From: Tragulus kanchil
Lineage: Eukaryota > Chordata > Mammalia > Artiodactyla > Tragulidae
Length of the DNA stretch: 64,000 bases
Direction: 5' to 3'
NCBI GenBank assembly: GCA_022376925.1
Contig: JAIOJX010000027.1
Location: 21,965,471-22,029,470 of the forward strand
Below the pieces are notes generated by a model. It worked only from the letters and a program-made list of their open reading frames with translations, was not told the DNA's origin and made no database searches. Positions within the stretch are counted from its first letter, which is position 1; each line of letters begins with the position of its first letter. Of this stretch, positions 1 through 7,647 are shown in pieces. A program made the translations under genes and the position numbers.

Positions 1-707
1 CCTGCCAGAGAGAGGCAGGATTCCCAGGGGTGGCCCTCGCTGGTCCCAGAGCCTCTTAGTTGGCCGTGGGCCTGACTGCAGGGACAGGGGAGCACAGACC
101 CGGCCTGCTGGGCCCCGGGACAGGCTTGTGGCAGCTGGGGAGGAGGGGATTTTCCAATGGCGAATGGCCCTGCTCCTCATGGGAGTCTGGGTCCCGTGCA
201 CCGCTGGCCCCTGAGGGCCTCCTGACATCTGCCATGTTCCTAGGCAGGTGCAGGAGGAAGGGAAGCTGACCCTGGGCTATCCTCCACCCAACCCGGAGGT
301 CACTCGGAAACCAGGTTCCCGGGACTGAGGAGAACAAGGAGGGAAGGTCACTATCTGGCCATCGCTATCTGGCTTATTAAGGTTGGAATGCCACTAGAGA
401 AACCTTCCAAAACCCTTATCACGGCACCAGTCACAGGTGTTAGGCTGCACCTGCCTGACCCCACTCACCCCTGCCTCCACCCTGTGACCCCTGATGGAGG
501 TTCCCTGCAGGCGAGCAGTGAGCGGGCCCCACCGGCTGGGGAGAGAGAGGGGCCCTCCCTCCTCCACCTGCTGAGTGGGGAGGCCCTGAGGACTTCTGAA
601 TGACCACGCAGGGACAGGAGGAAGAACAGGTGGCTCAGGGGTAACTGTCGCTGAGGGGCTGCAGACCCCAGGAGGCAGTTCGTGTCTTAGGTTCGGGCAT
701 GTATCTT

Positions 708-860
708 TTTAAATGATTTTGTTAATTTGGCGCTGTGCAGGGTCTGTGAGCCGGGGCTCCTCTTGTTGCCGAGCACGGGCTCTAGGCGGCCAGGGCTTCA
801 GTCGGTGCCCCACGTGGGCTAGGAAGTGGTGGCTCTGGGTTCTAGCGGGGCCTTCGGCAA
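708..860 (-). mobile_element. CHR-type SINE fragment
   Basis: The T-rich start and the body reading 'ggctctaggcggccagggc' and 'cccacgtgggct' match the antisense of the tRNA-Glu-derived CHR SINE family (the familiar 'gctctagagcacagg' and 'gcacgtgggct' body). The tRNA-like head is missing. Confidence 0.55.
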
Positions 861-884
861 GCGCCTCAACGTTCCTGGGACCGC

Positions 885-985
885 TGACCCCTGAGTCGTG
901 TCTGACTCTCTGGGACCCCGTGGACGGGCTCCTCTGTCCGTGGCCAGGCAACATTATTGGAGTGGGTTGCCATTTTCTTCTACAC
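885..985 (-). mobile_element. Bov-tA SINE fragment
   Basis: The segment carries antisense Bov-tA landmarks: a version of 'gtccgactctctgggacccc', 'ggctcctctgtccgtgg' and 'gagtgggttgccattttctt'. Only the 3' half of the unit is present. It directly follows a CHR fragment. Confidence 0.65.
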
Positions 986-1548
986 GAAAATACCCTCGGT
1001 GTCCTCCAAGGTCTCTTCTCCAATTGTGTTTTGAAACATGCCACCCCAGATCATGACGGGGCATGCGAGACAGTCGACGGCGGTCCCCCTGGCTCTGCCG
1101 GTCAAGCTCGGGTTGCCACGCAGCCTGACCATCTCGAGCCTGTGCCTCTGGCGCCCCCTCGTGGCCTCGGCAGGTGTAGCCTCCCCCGGAGGTGGAGGAA
1201 CGAGGAGCCTTCAGGACACGTGGCCTCCAAGTCCTCCCCGAAACTTCACCAGCAGCAGCAGCAGGGTGCTCCTGCCACACAGCTATGACCCAAAGCTAAC
1301 TTACCCTTCCCTCAAAACTGGCTCCAAAGAGAAAGGAGCAGACACCCACCCACTCTCCCAGCCACCTGTCGGTCCTTCGGGGTCAACCTGATTCATTTCC
1401 AAACCTCCTGGGGTCACCCCGTCCTGCTCCTGCAGGACGACCGCCCGAGCTCCCCCGCCGACCCTGGGACAGGGGTCAGATGCCGCGGGCTGGCAGCACA
1501 CCTCCCCACGGCCCAGCGAGAGAACAGGGCAAGCTGTGAGCCGTGTGC

Positions 1549-1554
1549 TTTACT
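1549..1554 (-). terminator. Candidate NAT9 polyadenylation signal (AGTAAA variant)
   Basis: On the minus strand this hexamer reads AGTAAA, a known weaker variant of AATAAA, about 315 nt downstream of the NAT9 stop. No canonical AATAAA or ATTAAA occurs on the minus strand between the stop and this point. The assignment rests only on position and the hexamer. Confidence 0.3.
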
Positions 1555-1868
1555 CCTGGCCAGAGCCCGGGCGGCGGCTCAGGCTCTCCAGAGGGAAGGG
1601 AGGCCCCGGCCGGGTCCCCAGCTCCGCCGCCTCCTGCCTCCTCCGCCTGTGGATCCGTGCCACCCACTCCAGGTCCCAAGAGTCTGAGTCCAGGTTCGGC
1701 CAGGAGGAAGGGCTGGCCCCCGAGGGGCCCAGCACAGCGCCAGCCAGAGCGAGGCCACGGCCAAGTCCGGCCCAGAGTCCACAGGGCCCCGAAGGAGATT
1801 CCCATCTGGAGTCGCTCCATCCGTCCACCAGCTCCGGCCTCCCCGACCCGTGTCCACGCGGCCTGCGG

Positions 1869-2003
1869 TCAGCAGGGCTCTGAGGCCCCCTCTCGGTAGG
1901 GCTTCTCTTCCACATGGCTGGTCTGCTCTAGAAGCCACCGCCGCTCCGCCTCTCTCATCGTCAGTCTGAGCGTCACCTCCTGGAAGACCCTGCTCACGGC
2001 CAC
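1869..2003 (-). CDS. NAT9: NAT9 last coding exon and stop
   Basis: The acceptor is 'cccatgtag'. The exon encodes VAVSRVFQEVTLRLTM..., then LLEQTSHVEEKPYREGASEPC and TGA at 1871-1869. That is 45 codons including the stop. The 3'UTR continues below 1869. Confidence 0.92.
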   Translation of the reverse strand: MAVSRVFQEVTLRLTMREAERRWLLEQTSHVEEKPYREGASEPC

Positions 2004-4687
2004 CTACATGGGCCGGAGACAGCGGGGCCAGCTACGGTAGAGCCCCGGCCGAGCACCGCCGGGCCCCGCCCAGGCCCAGGCCTCACCCCCACCAGCACCT
2101 TCCTCACCTGTTCAAAGTGAAGCTTGCGGAACATTCGGATGCTCGGTTCATTTCCTTGCCCAATTTTAGCCTCAAACGTGGTCAGACCTAGCCTGGTGAC
2201 TCCTCCCAGGAGACACGAGAGAGGGAAAAGCCGTGGCACGAAGCTCTCTGCCACCACCCCCACCCTGCGCTCCTCCTGGCGCCTGCCCCCACCCTTGGGC
2301 CCGCAGGCGCAGCCCCCACACACCGTTGCCTTCCCTGGGGCCCCGCCGCTTCTCCCCGGCCCTGCCTGCTCAGCCCTCCTTACCATAGGCCATCATCATG
2401 AGCACGGCCTCGGTGCCCAGGCCCCGGCCCCTGCAGCTGGGCTCTAGGAGGAAGGACGAGAGTCATGGACACTGCGTGCCTGGCTCGGGCCGGCCTCACA
2501 ACCCTAAGGAGCTCGCACACATGGGTGCCACTCTGCAGATGAGAAGACAGGCCCAGAGAAGTCACATGATTCACCAGGGGCTCACAGATCAGAGACACCC
2601 AGCACCTGTCAGCTCAGTGTGCCCGCCGCCCCATGAGCACAGCCTCACGAAAGAGCCTGAGGGTCCCGATGGGCGCAGACACTGGGGGGCTCCCCACAGA
2701 GCATGGGAGAGCGTTGCTTTCTGGAGGGTCCCCAGTCCACCCAAGGATGGGGCAGGCGGCAGCCTACGGACAGACCCTAAAACTAAAAGCTAAATTCACA
2801 TCGAAGCCTGAGATGGGAATCAAACGAAGGGCAAGCCGCAAGGCTAAACGGGGCCAAGCGGCGGTCTGCCCAGCCATGTCCTGGGCTCACCAAGACCGAA
2901 GCCTCACACCCAGCTCTGTGCGCCCTGCACAGCCTCAGCGGCTTTGGGTTCAGCGGATCTGAGGGCCAGAGGGGCGGGAGGGCGGGGCCAGGTGGGGCGA
3001 ACCTGCAATCATGACCTCGATCTCCCCCAAGGAGGGGTCCTCTGGATCCGTGAGGAAGAGGTTCACGTCTCCGGCCATGCAGCTCTCTTCGCCAGCGCCA
3101 GGCTGGGCCTGCCACTTCTCCGCATCCAGCACAATGAAGGTACACTCTGGGGAGGGGGACGGGGTTGTCACCTACTCCACAAGGGAAGGCAGAGGTCAGT
3201 CTTCCGACCTGAGCCAGAGAACTGGCCCTGTCTCTGCGTCTGGCAGAAAAGGGGAGCCGGCGCTGCCTCCGGTTGGTCACAAAGCCCTAGAGTGGCCTCC
3301 TGGAGGAAACAGTGGCCTTCTGCAAACAACCACCGAATTCCCAGAGAGCAGGGGACTCAAGACCGCACTGGGGCCCTAGGGACAGGGCCTGACTTCCAGC
3401 TAGAGCCCCACAAGCTTCCTTTCTCTAAATCCCGCCACACCTGGGCAGTGAGTGGGGAAGGAGCAGAAGCGTCAGCCTCCTTCGCCAGAGTCTGGCTTCA
3501 GGCGGCATTACCGTCTGAGCCTTTCAGGCACCTTCCTGGCTTTTCACGAAGTGCTTTTTGCAAAACTTTCTGGGGCCCCAGCGGGGCTCCAGCTGGGAAG
3601 AGGAGAGGGAGGAAACCCAGGACAGCCTCTGCAATCAGCCCCCCCAGCCCGGAGCCTGGGCTGCTCACTGTCCGCATCTTCCCGCCAGCTGTGCTGCATG
3701 GCATACTCCTGCTCCAGGGTGAGCGGCTCGGACGCTGTCAAACGCCGCAGCTCCTCTGACCGCATCCACGCGTGGTACCTGCGGAGGGACGGCCTTCAGC
3801 AGGCAGGCCCGAGTCAGAGGCCGAAGCCTGCCGTTTGATGAGACGAAGAAACGGGTGGTTGGGAGGCAACCCACCCCGCCTCCTTGGCTAAACAGAGAAG
3901 ACCCAAGAAAGAGTCAGCATGGCTCCTACGGCAGAAGACCACAGGCCCAAGAATCCTGTCTTGGGGGTGAGTGCGAGGGGGACAGGGGCTGTTGGAAGCT
4001 AAATATTCCTCAGATTCCAGAAGGGACGTAATTGCAAGCCGAACTCAGCAAAGAAGGCTGGACAGATCTCCACAAAGGTCGAGCACCAGGAACCCCCCAA
4101 AGGAAAACTACAAATAGAGGAGACACGCCTATAGCCCCACCAGCCCTGTCCCCAGGAGGTCCCCAATCACCCCCACAGTCCTCCCTGTGACTCAGTCCTG
4201 CCCCCTCCAAACAGCAGACCTCTCGACAACCCATCCGCTCTGTTTTATGACAAGCTAACATTCAGTCTCCAAGAGCTGAGTCTGTTTACCGGCACCAGGG
4301 GAAAGACGCTCATTTACAATTAGGAGAGAACACAGTATCTTTTTTTTTCTTACACACATGTAGTTTACATAAAGGAATTCCTGGCCGAGAGGCCAAAAAG
4401 GAAGCCGAGGCAGTGAAAGGGAGAAACACAGGGAGCGTGTCTTCCTCCAGGGAGTCACTGCCCTCCGGTTTTCACTGGTTTCCTGTACTTCTCACACCCA
4501 CGGCTCTCCTCCTCCGAGAAACACAGCCTCTGAGGTTTGGGCTAAGGCAGGCTGATGCTCCTCGCTGCACCCTGGAGAGCGGGCTTGCACCCGTGTTGGG
4601 GAACGGTTACCTGGGTACGTGCTCTGAGGTGTAGGGCACCAGCACCACCTTCTTTCCCAGCAGCAAGACGTTCTGATTCACCCTCAT
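1869..4687 (-). CDS. NAT9: NAT9, GNAT-family N-acetyltransferase 9 (complete, six coding exons)
   Basis: Joining complement 4687-4611, 3778-3669, 3146-3003, 2443-2384, 2202-2108 and 2003-1869 gives an uninterrupted 206-residue protein, within a residue of the mammalian length. Every junction has GT/AG and phases match (2,1,1,1,0). The protein begins MRVNQNVLLLGKKVVLVPYT. It carries the acetyl-CoA-binding GNAT motif A as CRGRGLGTEA (R-x-x-G-x-G), followed by the helix AVLMMMAYG and the C-terminal strand region RMFRKLHFEQ. The family is a cytosolic acetyltransferase-like protein. The Drosophila orthologue has been linked to microtubule stability, but the substrate is not firmly established. The ATG has G at -3 and lies 9 nt inside its exon after a clear acceptor. 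It is divergently transcribed from TMEM104 across a shared CpG-rich promoter. No frameshift or missing motif was seen, and the whole coding part lies outside the duplicated blocks. Confidence 0.93.
2108..2202 (-). CDS. NAT9: NAT9 coding exon 5
   Basis: The acceptor is 'tcctgggag' and the donor 'gaacag|gtgagg'. It encodes VTRLGLTTFEAKIGQGNEPS and then IRMFRKLHFEQ, the conserved GNAT motif B region (N-x-x-S-I-R-M-F-x-K-L-x-F). The length is 95 nt. Confidence 0.93.
2384..2443 (-). CDS. NAT9: NAT9 coding exon 4 (acetyl-CoA motif)
   Basis: A 60-nt exon with acceptor 'ctcctag' and donor 'ctatg|gtaagg'. It encodes PSCRGRGLGTEAVLMMMAY. The R-G-R-G-L-G part is the pyrophosphate-binding loop (motif A) of the GNAT superfamily. 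Confidence 0.93.
3003..3146 (-). CDS. NAT9: NAT9 coding exon 3
   Basis: The acceptor is 'ctccccag' and the donor 'attgcag|gttcgc'. It encodes CTFIVLDAEKWQAQPG through GDVNLFLTD to GEIEVMIA, the central beta-strands of the GNAT fold. The length is 144 nt (2 + 47 codons + 1). Confidence 0.93.
3669..3778 (-). CDS. NAT9: NAT9 coding exon 2
   Basis: The acceptor is 'ctccgcag' and the donor 'gcggaca|gtgagc'. It encodes YHAWMRSEEL, LTASEPLTLEQEYAMQ and SWREDAD, a block characteristic of NAT9. The length is 110 nt, and it starts and ends inside split codons (Arg and Lys) that are completed correctly by the neighbouring exons. Confidence 0.93.
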
Positions 4688-4696
4688 GGCAGCAGC
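4611..4696 (-). CDS. NAT9: NAT9 first coding exon (coding 4611-4687)
   Basis: On the minus strand an acceptor 'cctctgcag' precedes nine untranslated bases and the ATG at 4687-4685. It encodes MRVNQNVLLLGKKVVLVPYT and then SEHVP. The donor is 'cccag|gtaacc', and the Arg codon is split 2/1 with the next exon. Confidence 0.92.
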
Positions 4697-5309
4697 CTGC
4701 AGAGGCAAGGGCAACGATTTCAGCACCCTGAGCTTCCTTCTCTTAGGGTGGGAGGCGGGGCTCTCAATTCGCTAAAGGTCTCCTGGGGCTGTTATCAGAA
4801 GAGCCTCCACCCTTCTTCCTTTCCAAATACTTCAGAGAACACAGACTTTAAAGCCCCTGCAAGAAGGTAAACCCGGTTGGTGAACGATAAACAATCCTGG
4901 GCTGACAGCTTAAGGAGCCAAGCATGCGTTGCCTTTTCTGCCCATTGCTTCCACCGCATCGCCCAGGATGCCTCACACCCCAGCACCAAGATTTATCACC
5001 CAAACTCCCATCCCTTGCCCCAGTCCTACGATGCCACTCCACAATTAATTTTCAGGCCCATCTTAAACCTGTTTCCAACCCCTTTTTTCCCAGCGACCAC
5101 CCCGGTAGGCTCGGACTCTCCCTCTTCCCGTCCCCCAAGCCATCCGGGCCTGCCTGGCCACTCTCGGGCGAGCCAGGCTTAAGGCCTCAATCCCCTCCCC
5201 TTTGTAAGGAGATCCAGGCTACTCTCCTCGAACCCCACCACCACTGGGGTCCCGGGACGTACAAGTTCACACCTGCTCCTCGCGGACGTCCCCAACAGAA
5301 GCGACCCAC

Positions 5310-5350
5310 CTCTTCCACCAGCCGGGCAGTCCCAGCTGGGTGACAGCCCC
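5310..5350 (-). other. NAT9: Candidate NAT9 5' non-coding exon
   Basis: The first coding exon of NAT9 is preceded by an acceptor, so an upstream untranslated exon is needed. On the minus strand, 'gaagag|gtgggt' (boundary 5310/5309) and 'gagcag|gtgtga' (near 5272) are the two best donors beside the CpG-rich promoter. The outer (5') end is a guess, and the choice between the donors needs cDNA. The same sites recur 1130 bp away at about 6402 and 6440 in the duplicate block. Confidence 0.35.
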
Positions 5351-5560
5351 CGCTCCCGCATGCGCGCGCCCCGCCCACTTCCGCCACGCAGACGGCAGCC
5401 GCCGAGGCCCAGCCTAGTCCCGCCTCCGCGAGGCGCCCAATCAGCGCCGTGCGCCCCGCCCACGGAGCGCGCAGGAAAGGTGGGCTCCCGGCGCCGGCGC
5501 ATGCGCGCTGCGGGCGCTGGTGCGGGACAGCTGGCGCCGGGTGCTGCCCGGGGATCGGAG
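5340..5560. promoter_or_regulatory. Bidirectional CpG-island promoter, NAT9 (-) / TMEM104 (+)
   Basis: Strongly CpG-rich DNA lies between the divergent 5' ends of NAT9 and TMEM104. There is no TATA box, as is usual for housekeeping bidirectional promoters. Visible motifs are a perfect NRF1 palindrome GCGCATGCGC at 5497-5506, a second NRF1 core CGCATGCGC at 5357-5365, an ETS/GABP site ACTTCCG at 5377-5383, an inverted-repeat-free CCAAT box (CCCAATCAG) with CCAAT at 5437-5441, and GC boxes (CCCCGCCC) near 5369-5376 and 5454-5461. Sites were read from consensus; binding is inferred. Confidence 0.7.
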
Positions 5561-5598
5561 GCGGCGGCCGCGGCGGCCCGGAGCAAGCTTCGCTGTAG
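5500..5598 (+). other. TMEM104: TMEM104 exon 1, non-coding (copy 1)
   Basis: The first translated exon (7531-7647) has a 5' acceptor, so an upstream leader exon is required. The most likely donor is 'cgctgtag|gtgtcgg' at 5598/5599, next to GCG-rich leader-like sequence. In the duplicate (donor 6728/6729) the same site reads 'cgctgcag|gtgtcgg', a closer match to the CAG|GT consensus. The transcription start is not visible, so the 5' limit is approximate. Confidence 0.45.
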
Positions 5599-6109
5599 GT
5601 GTCGGGGCGGGAGGGTGGGAGGACCTGGGGTCGTGCCCGACTCGGGGTTCCTCTAGGAGAAAGGAAAAATGGAGGAGAAGATCGGAGAGGGGCTCTTGGG
5701 AAGAGGGGACAGCTGGAGAGTGGAAAGCCCCAGGGCAGGTTGGGGGACGTGCAGTGGAGGCCCTGCTAAACAAGAGAGGCTCTGGGGCAAGGTGTTAGAT
5801 CAGGGGGCGACCCAGGAAAGCCCCCAGCCTCTTGTCTTAGGCGGAGCAGGCAGTTGCTTGGCTGGCCTGTGCGGTAGTGAGCTCGCCGTTCCTGGCATGA
5901 AATGGAGATAACCAGTGTTTGTAATACAAAGAGACCCTTGTGATGGGTGAGACTGAATCGCGTCCGAGGGCCCCTTCAATCCGTTGAAGTCCGAGCGGCC
6001 ATGAATACATGCCCTGCACAGCCAGGAAAAAGTTAGAAGAAACCACCCAGATGGGCTCAAATAGGGAGATCCTTCGCTCCCAGCTGTCTAGTGACAGAAG
6101 TGAAGGCCA

Positions 6110-6296
6110 TAAAGTGTTACCTGCTCAGTCGTGACCGACTCTTTGAACCCCATGGACTGTATAGCCTGCCAGACCATGAAATGCTCCAGTGGTCTGCCAT
6201 TTCCTTCTCTAGGAGATCTTTCTGATTCAGGGATCAGAAATGCCTCCTGCATTGGAGGCAGATTCTTTACTGTCTGAGCCACCAGGGAAGCCCCTG
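6110..6296 (-). mobile_element. Bov-tA SINE
   Basis: Antisense Bov-tA with 'gtgaccgactctttgaaccc', 'catggactgtatagcctgcc' and the terminal 'ccaccagggaagcccc'. It is repeated at 7240-7426 inside duplicate 1. Confidence 0.85.
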
Positions 6297-6469
6297 AGGC
6301 CATAAGTGCCTGTGATTGGAGGTCGGGGAGGGGGCAGCCCTGCAGACATCCACCACCCTATCCAGGTCCATCAGAAAGCACTTGACGCGCGCCCGCCCAC
6401 ACCTGCTCCTCGCGGACGTCCCCAACAGAAGCGACCCACCTCTTCCACCAGCCGGGCAGTCCCAGCTGG

Positions 6470-6690
6470 GTGACAGCCCCCGCTCCCGCATGCGCGCGCC
6501 CCGCCCACTTCCGCCACGCAGACGGCAGCCGCCGAGGCCCAGCCTAGTCCCGCCTCCGCGAGGCGCCCAATCAGCGCCGTGCGCCCCGCCCACGGAGCGC
6601 GCAGGAAAGGTGGGCTCCCGGCGCCGGCGCATGCGCGCTGCGGGCGCTGGTGCGGGACAGCTGGCGCCGGGTGCTGCCCGGGGATCGGAG
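6470..6690. promoter_or_regulatory. Second copy of the bidirectional promoter (duplicate block)
   Basis: This is base-for-base the promoter at 5340-5560 shifted by 1130, including both NRF1 sites (the palindrome is now at 6627-6636), the ETS site and the CCAAT box. It belongs to the tandem duplicate 5268-7509 and is probably an assembly artefact rather than a second promoter. Confidence 0.6.
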
Positions 6691-6728
6691 GCGGCGGCCG
6701 CGGCGGCCCGGAGCAAGCTTCGCTGCAG
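6630..6728 (+). other. TMEM104: TMEM104 exon 1, non-coding (copy 2)
   Basis: Duplicate of 5500-5598 at +1130 with one substitution: T at 5596 is C at 6726, three bases before the donor. The exon cannot be assigned uniquely to either copy from sequence alone. Confidence 0.4.
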
Positions 6729-7239
6729 GTGTCGGGGCGGGAGGGTGGGAGGACCTGGGGTCGTGCCCGACTCGGGGTTCCTCTAGGAGAAAGGAAAAAT
6801 GGAGGAGAAGATCGGAGAGGGGCTCTTGGGAAGAGGGGACAGCTGGAGAGTGGAAAGCCCCAGGGCAGGTTGGGGGACGTGCAGTGGAGGCCCTGCTAAA
6901 CAAGAGAGGCTCTGGGGCAAGGTGTTAGATCAGGGGGCGACCCAGGAAAGCCCCCAGCCTCTTGTCTTAGGCGGAGCAGGCAGTTGCTTGGCTGGCCTGT
7001 GCGGTAGTGAGCTCGCCGTTCCTGGCATGAAATGGAGATAACCAGTGTTTGTAATACAAAGAGACCCTTGTGATGGGTGAGACTGAATCGCGTCCGAGGG
7101 CCCCTTCAATCCGTTGAAGTCCGAGCGGCCATGAATACATGCCCTGCACAGCCAGGAAAAAGTTAGAAGAAACCACCCAGATGGGCTCAAATAGGGAGAT
7201 CCTTCGCTCCCAGCTGTCTAGTGACAGAAGTGAAGGCCA

Positions 7240-7426
7240 TAAAGTGTTACCTGCTCAGTCGTGACCGACTCTTTGAACCCCATGGACTGTATAGCCTGCC
7301 AGACCATGAAATGCTCCAGTGGTCTGCCATTTCCTTCTCTAGGAGATCTTTCTGATTCAGGGATCAGAAATGCCTCCTGCATTGGAGGCAGATTCTTTAC
7401 TGTCTGAGCCACCAGGGAAGCCCCTG
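7240..7426 (-). mobile_element. Bov-tA SINE (duplicate copy)
   Basis: Same element as 6110-6296, shifted by 1130 and belonging to the second block of duplicate 1. It is not an independent insertion. Confidence 0.8.
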
Positions 7427-7530
7427 AGGCCATAAGTGCCTGTGATTGGAGGTCGGGGAGGGGGCAGCCCTGCAGACATCCACCACCCTATCCAGGTCCA
7501 TCAGAAAGCTGAGGTCTGTCTTTGTCCCAG

Positions 7531-7647
7531 GGAGCCGCAGCAGCCGCCGCCCCGGCACGGAAGGAACCTTGGACGCCGAGGGACCCTGCCTCGCTTTTGG
7601 AAATGGCGGGCGAAATCACAGAGACCGGGGAACTCTATTCTCCCTAC
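7531..7647 (+). CDS. TMEM104: TMEM104 exon 2 with start codon (coding 7603-7647)
   Basis: The acceptor is 'ctttgtcccag' ending at 7530, followed by 72 nt of 5'UTR. The ATG at 7603 sits in a strong context (G at -3, G at +4). It encodes 15 residues, MAGEITETGELYSPY, and the donor is 'ccctac|gtgagt'. The exon lies 22 bp past the end of the duplicated block, so only one copy exists. Confidence 0.93.

Larger units (their letters stand above)
1..1868. other. 3' flank and 3'UTR of NAT9; no coding gene seen
   Basis: No exon-like segment with recognisable protein was found here. The stretch nearest 1868 must hold the NAT9 3'UTR, because the NAT9 stop codon is at 1869-1871 on the minus strand. The rest is GC-rich single-copy-looking DNA with SINE fragments at about 708-860 and 885-985 and a short CAG run at about 1251-1265. 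In mammalian synteny the next gene in this direction is NHERF1 (SLC9A3R1), convergent with NAT9. I see no coding part of it, so its 3' end is either left of the window or not recognisable. Confidence 0.6.
5268..7509. repeat. Tandem duplicate 1 (promoter and exon 1)
   Basis: Copy 1 is 5268-6379 and copy 2 is 6398-7509 (offset 1130, 1112 bp each). Unmatched filler of 18 nt lies at 6380-6397. I found one substitution, T5596 versus C6726. It includes the NAT9/TMEM104 promoter and a Bov-tA SINE. Confidence 0.95.

Noticed and set aside
1..700. Search for the 3' end of the convergent neighbour NHERF1
   Set aside because: Synteny predicts it near the left edge, but I see no matching coding sequence and no canonical AATAAA on the plus strand here, so no feature is claimed.
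1245..1268. CAG trinucleotide run
   Set aside because: Only about five units, outside any recognised exon; not notable as an expansion.
5187..6716. Repeated GC-rich open frames across the promoter (for example 135 and 149 codons on the minus strand)
   Set aside because: They are CpG-island frames rich in Arg, Ala, Gly and Pro, present on both strands. The region is promoter and untranslated exon.
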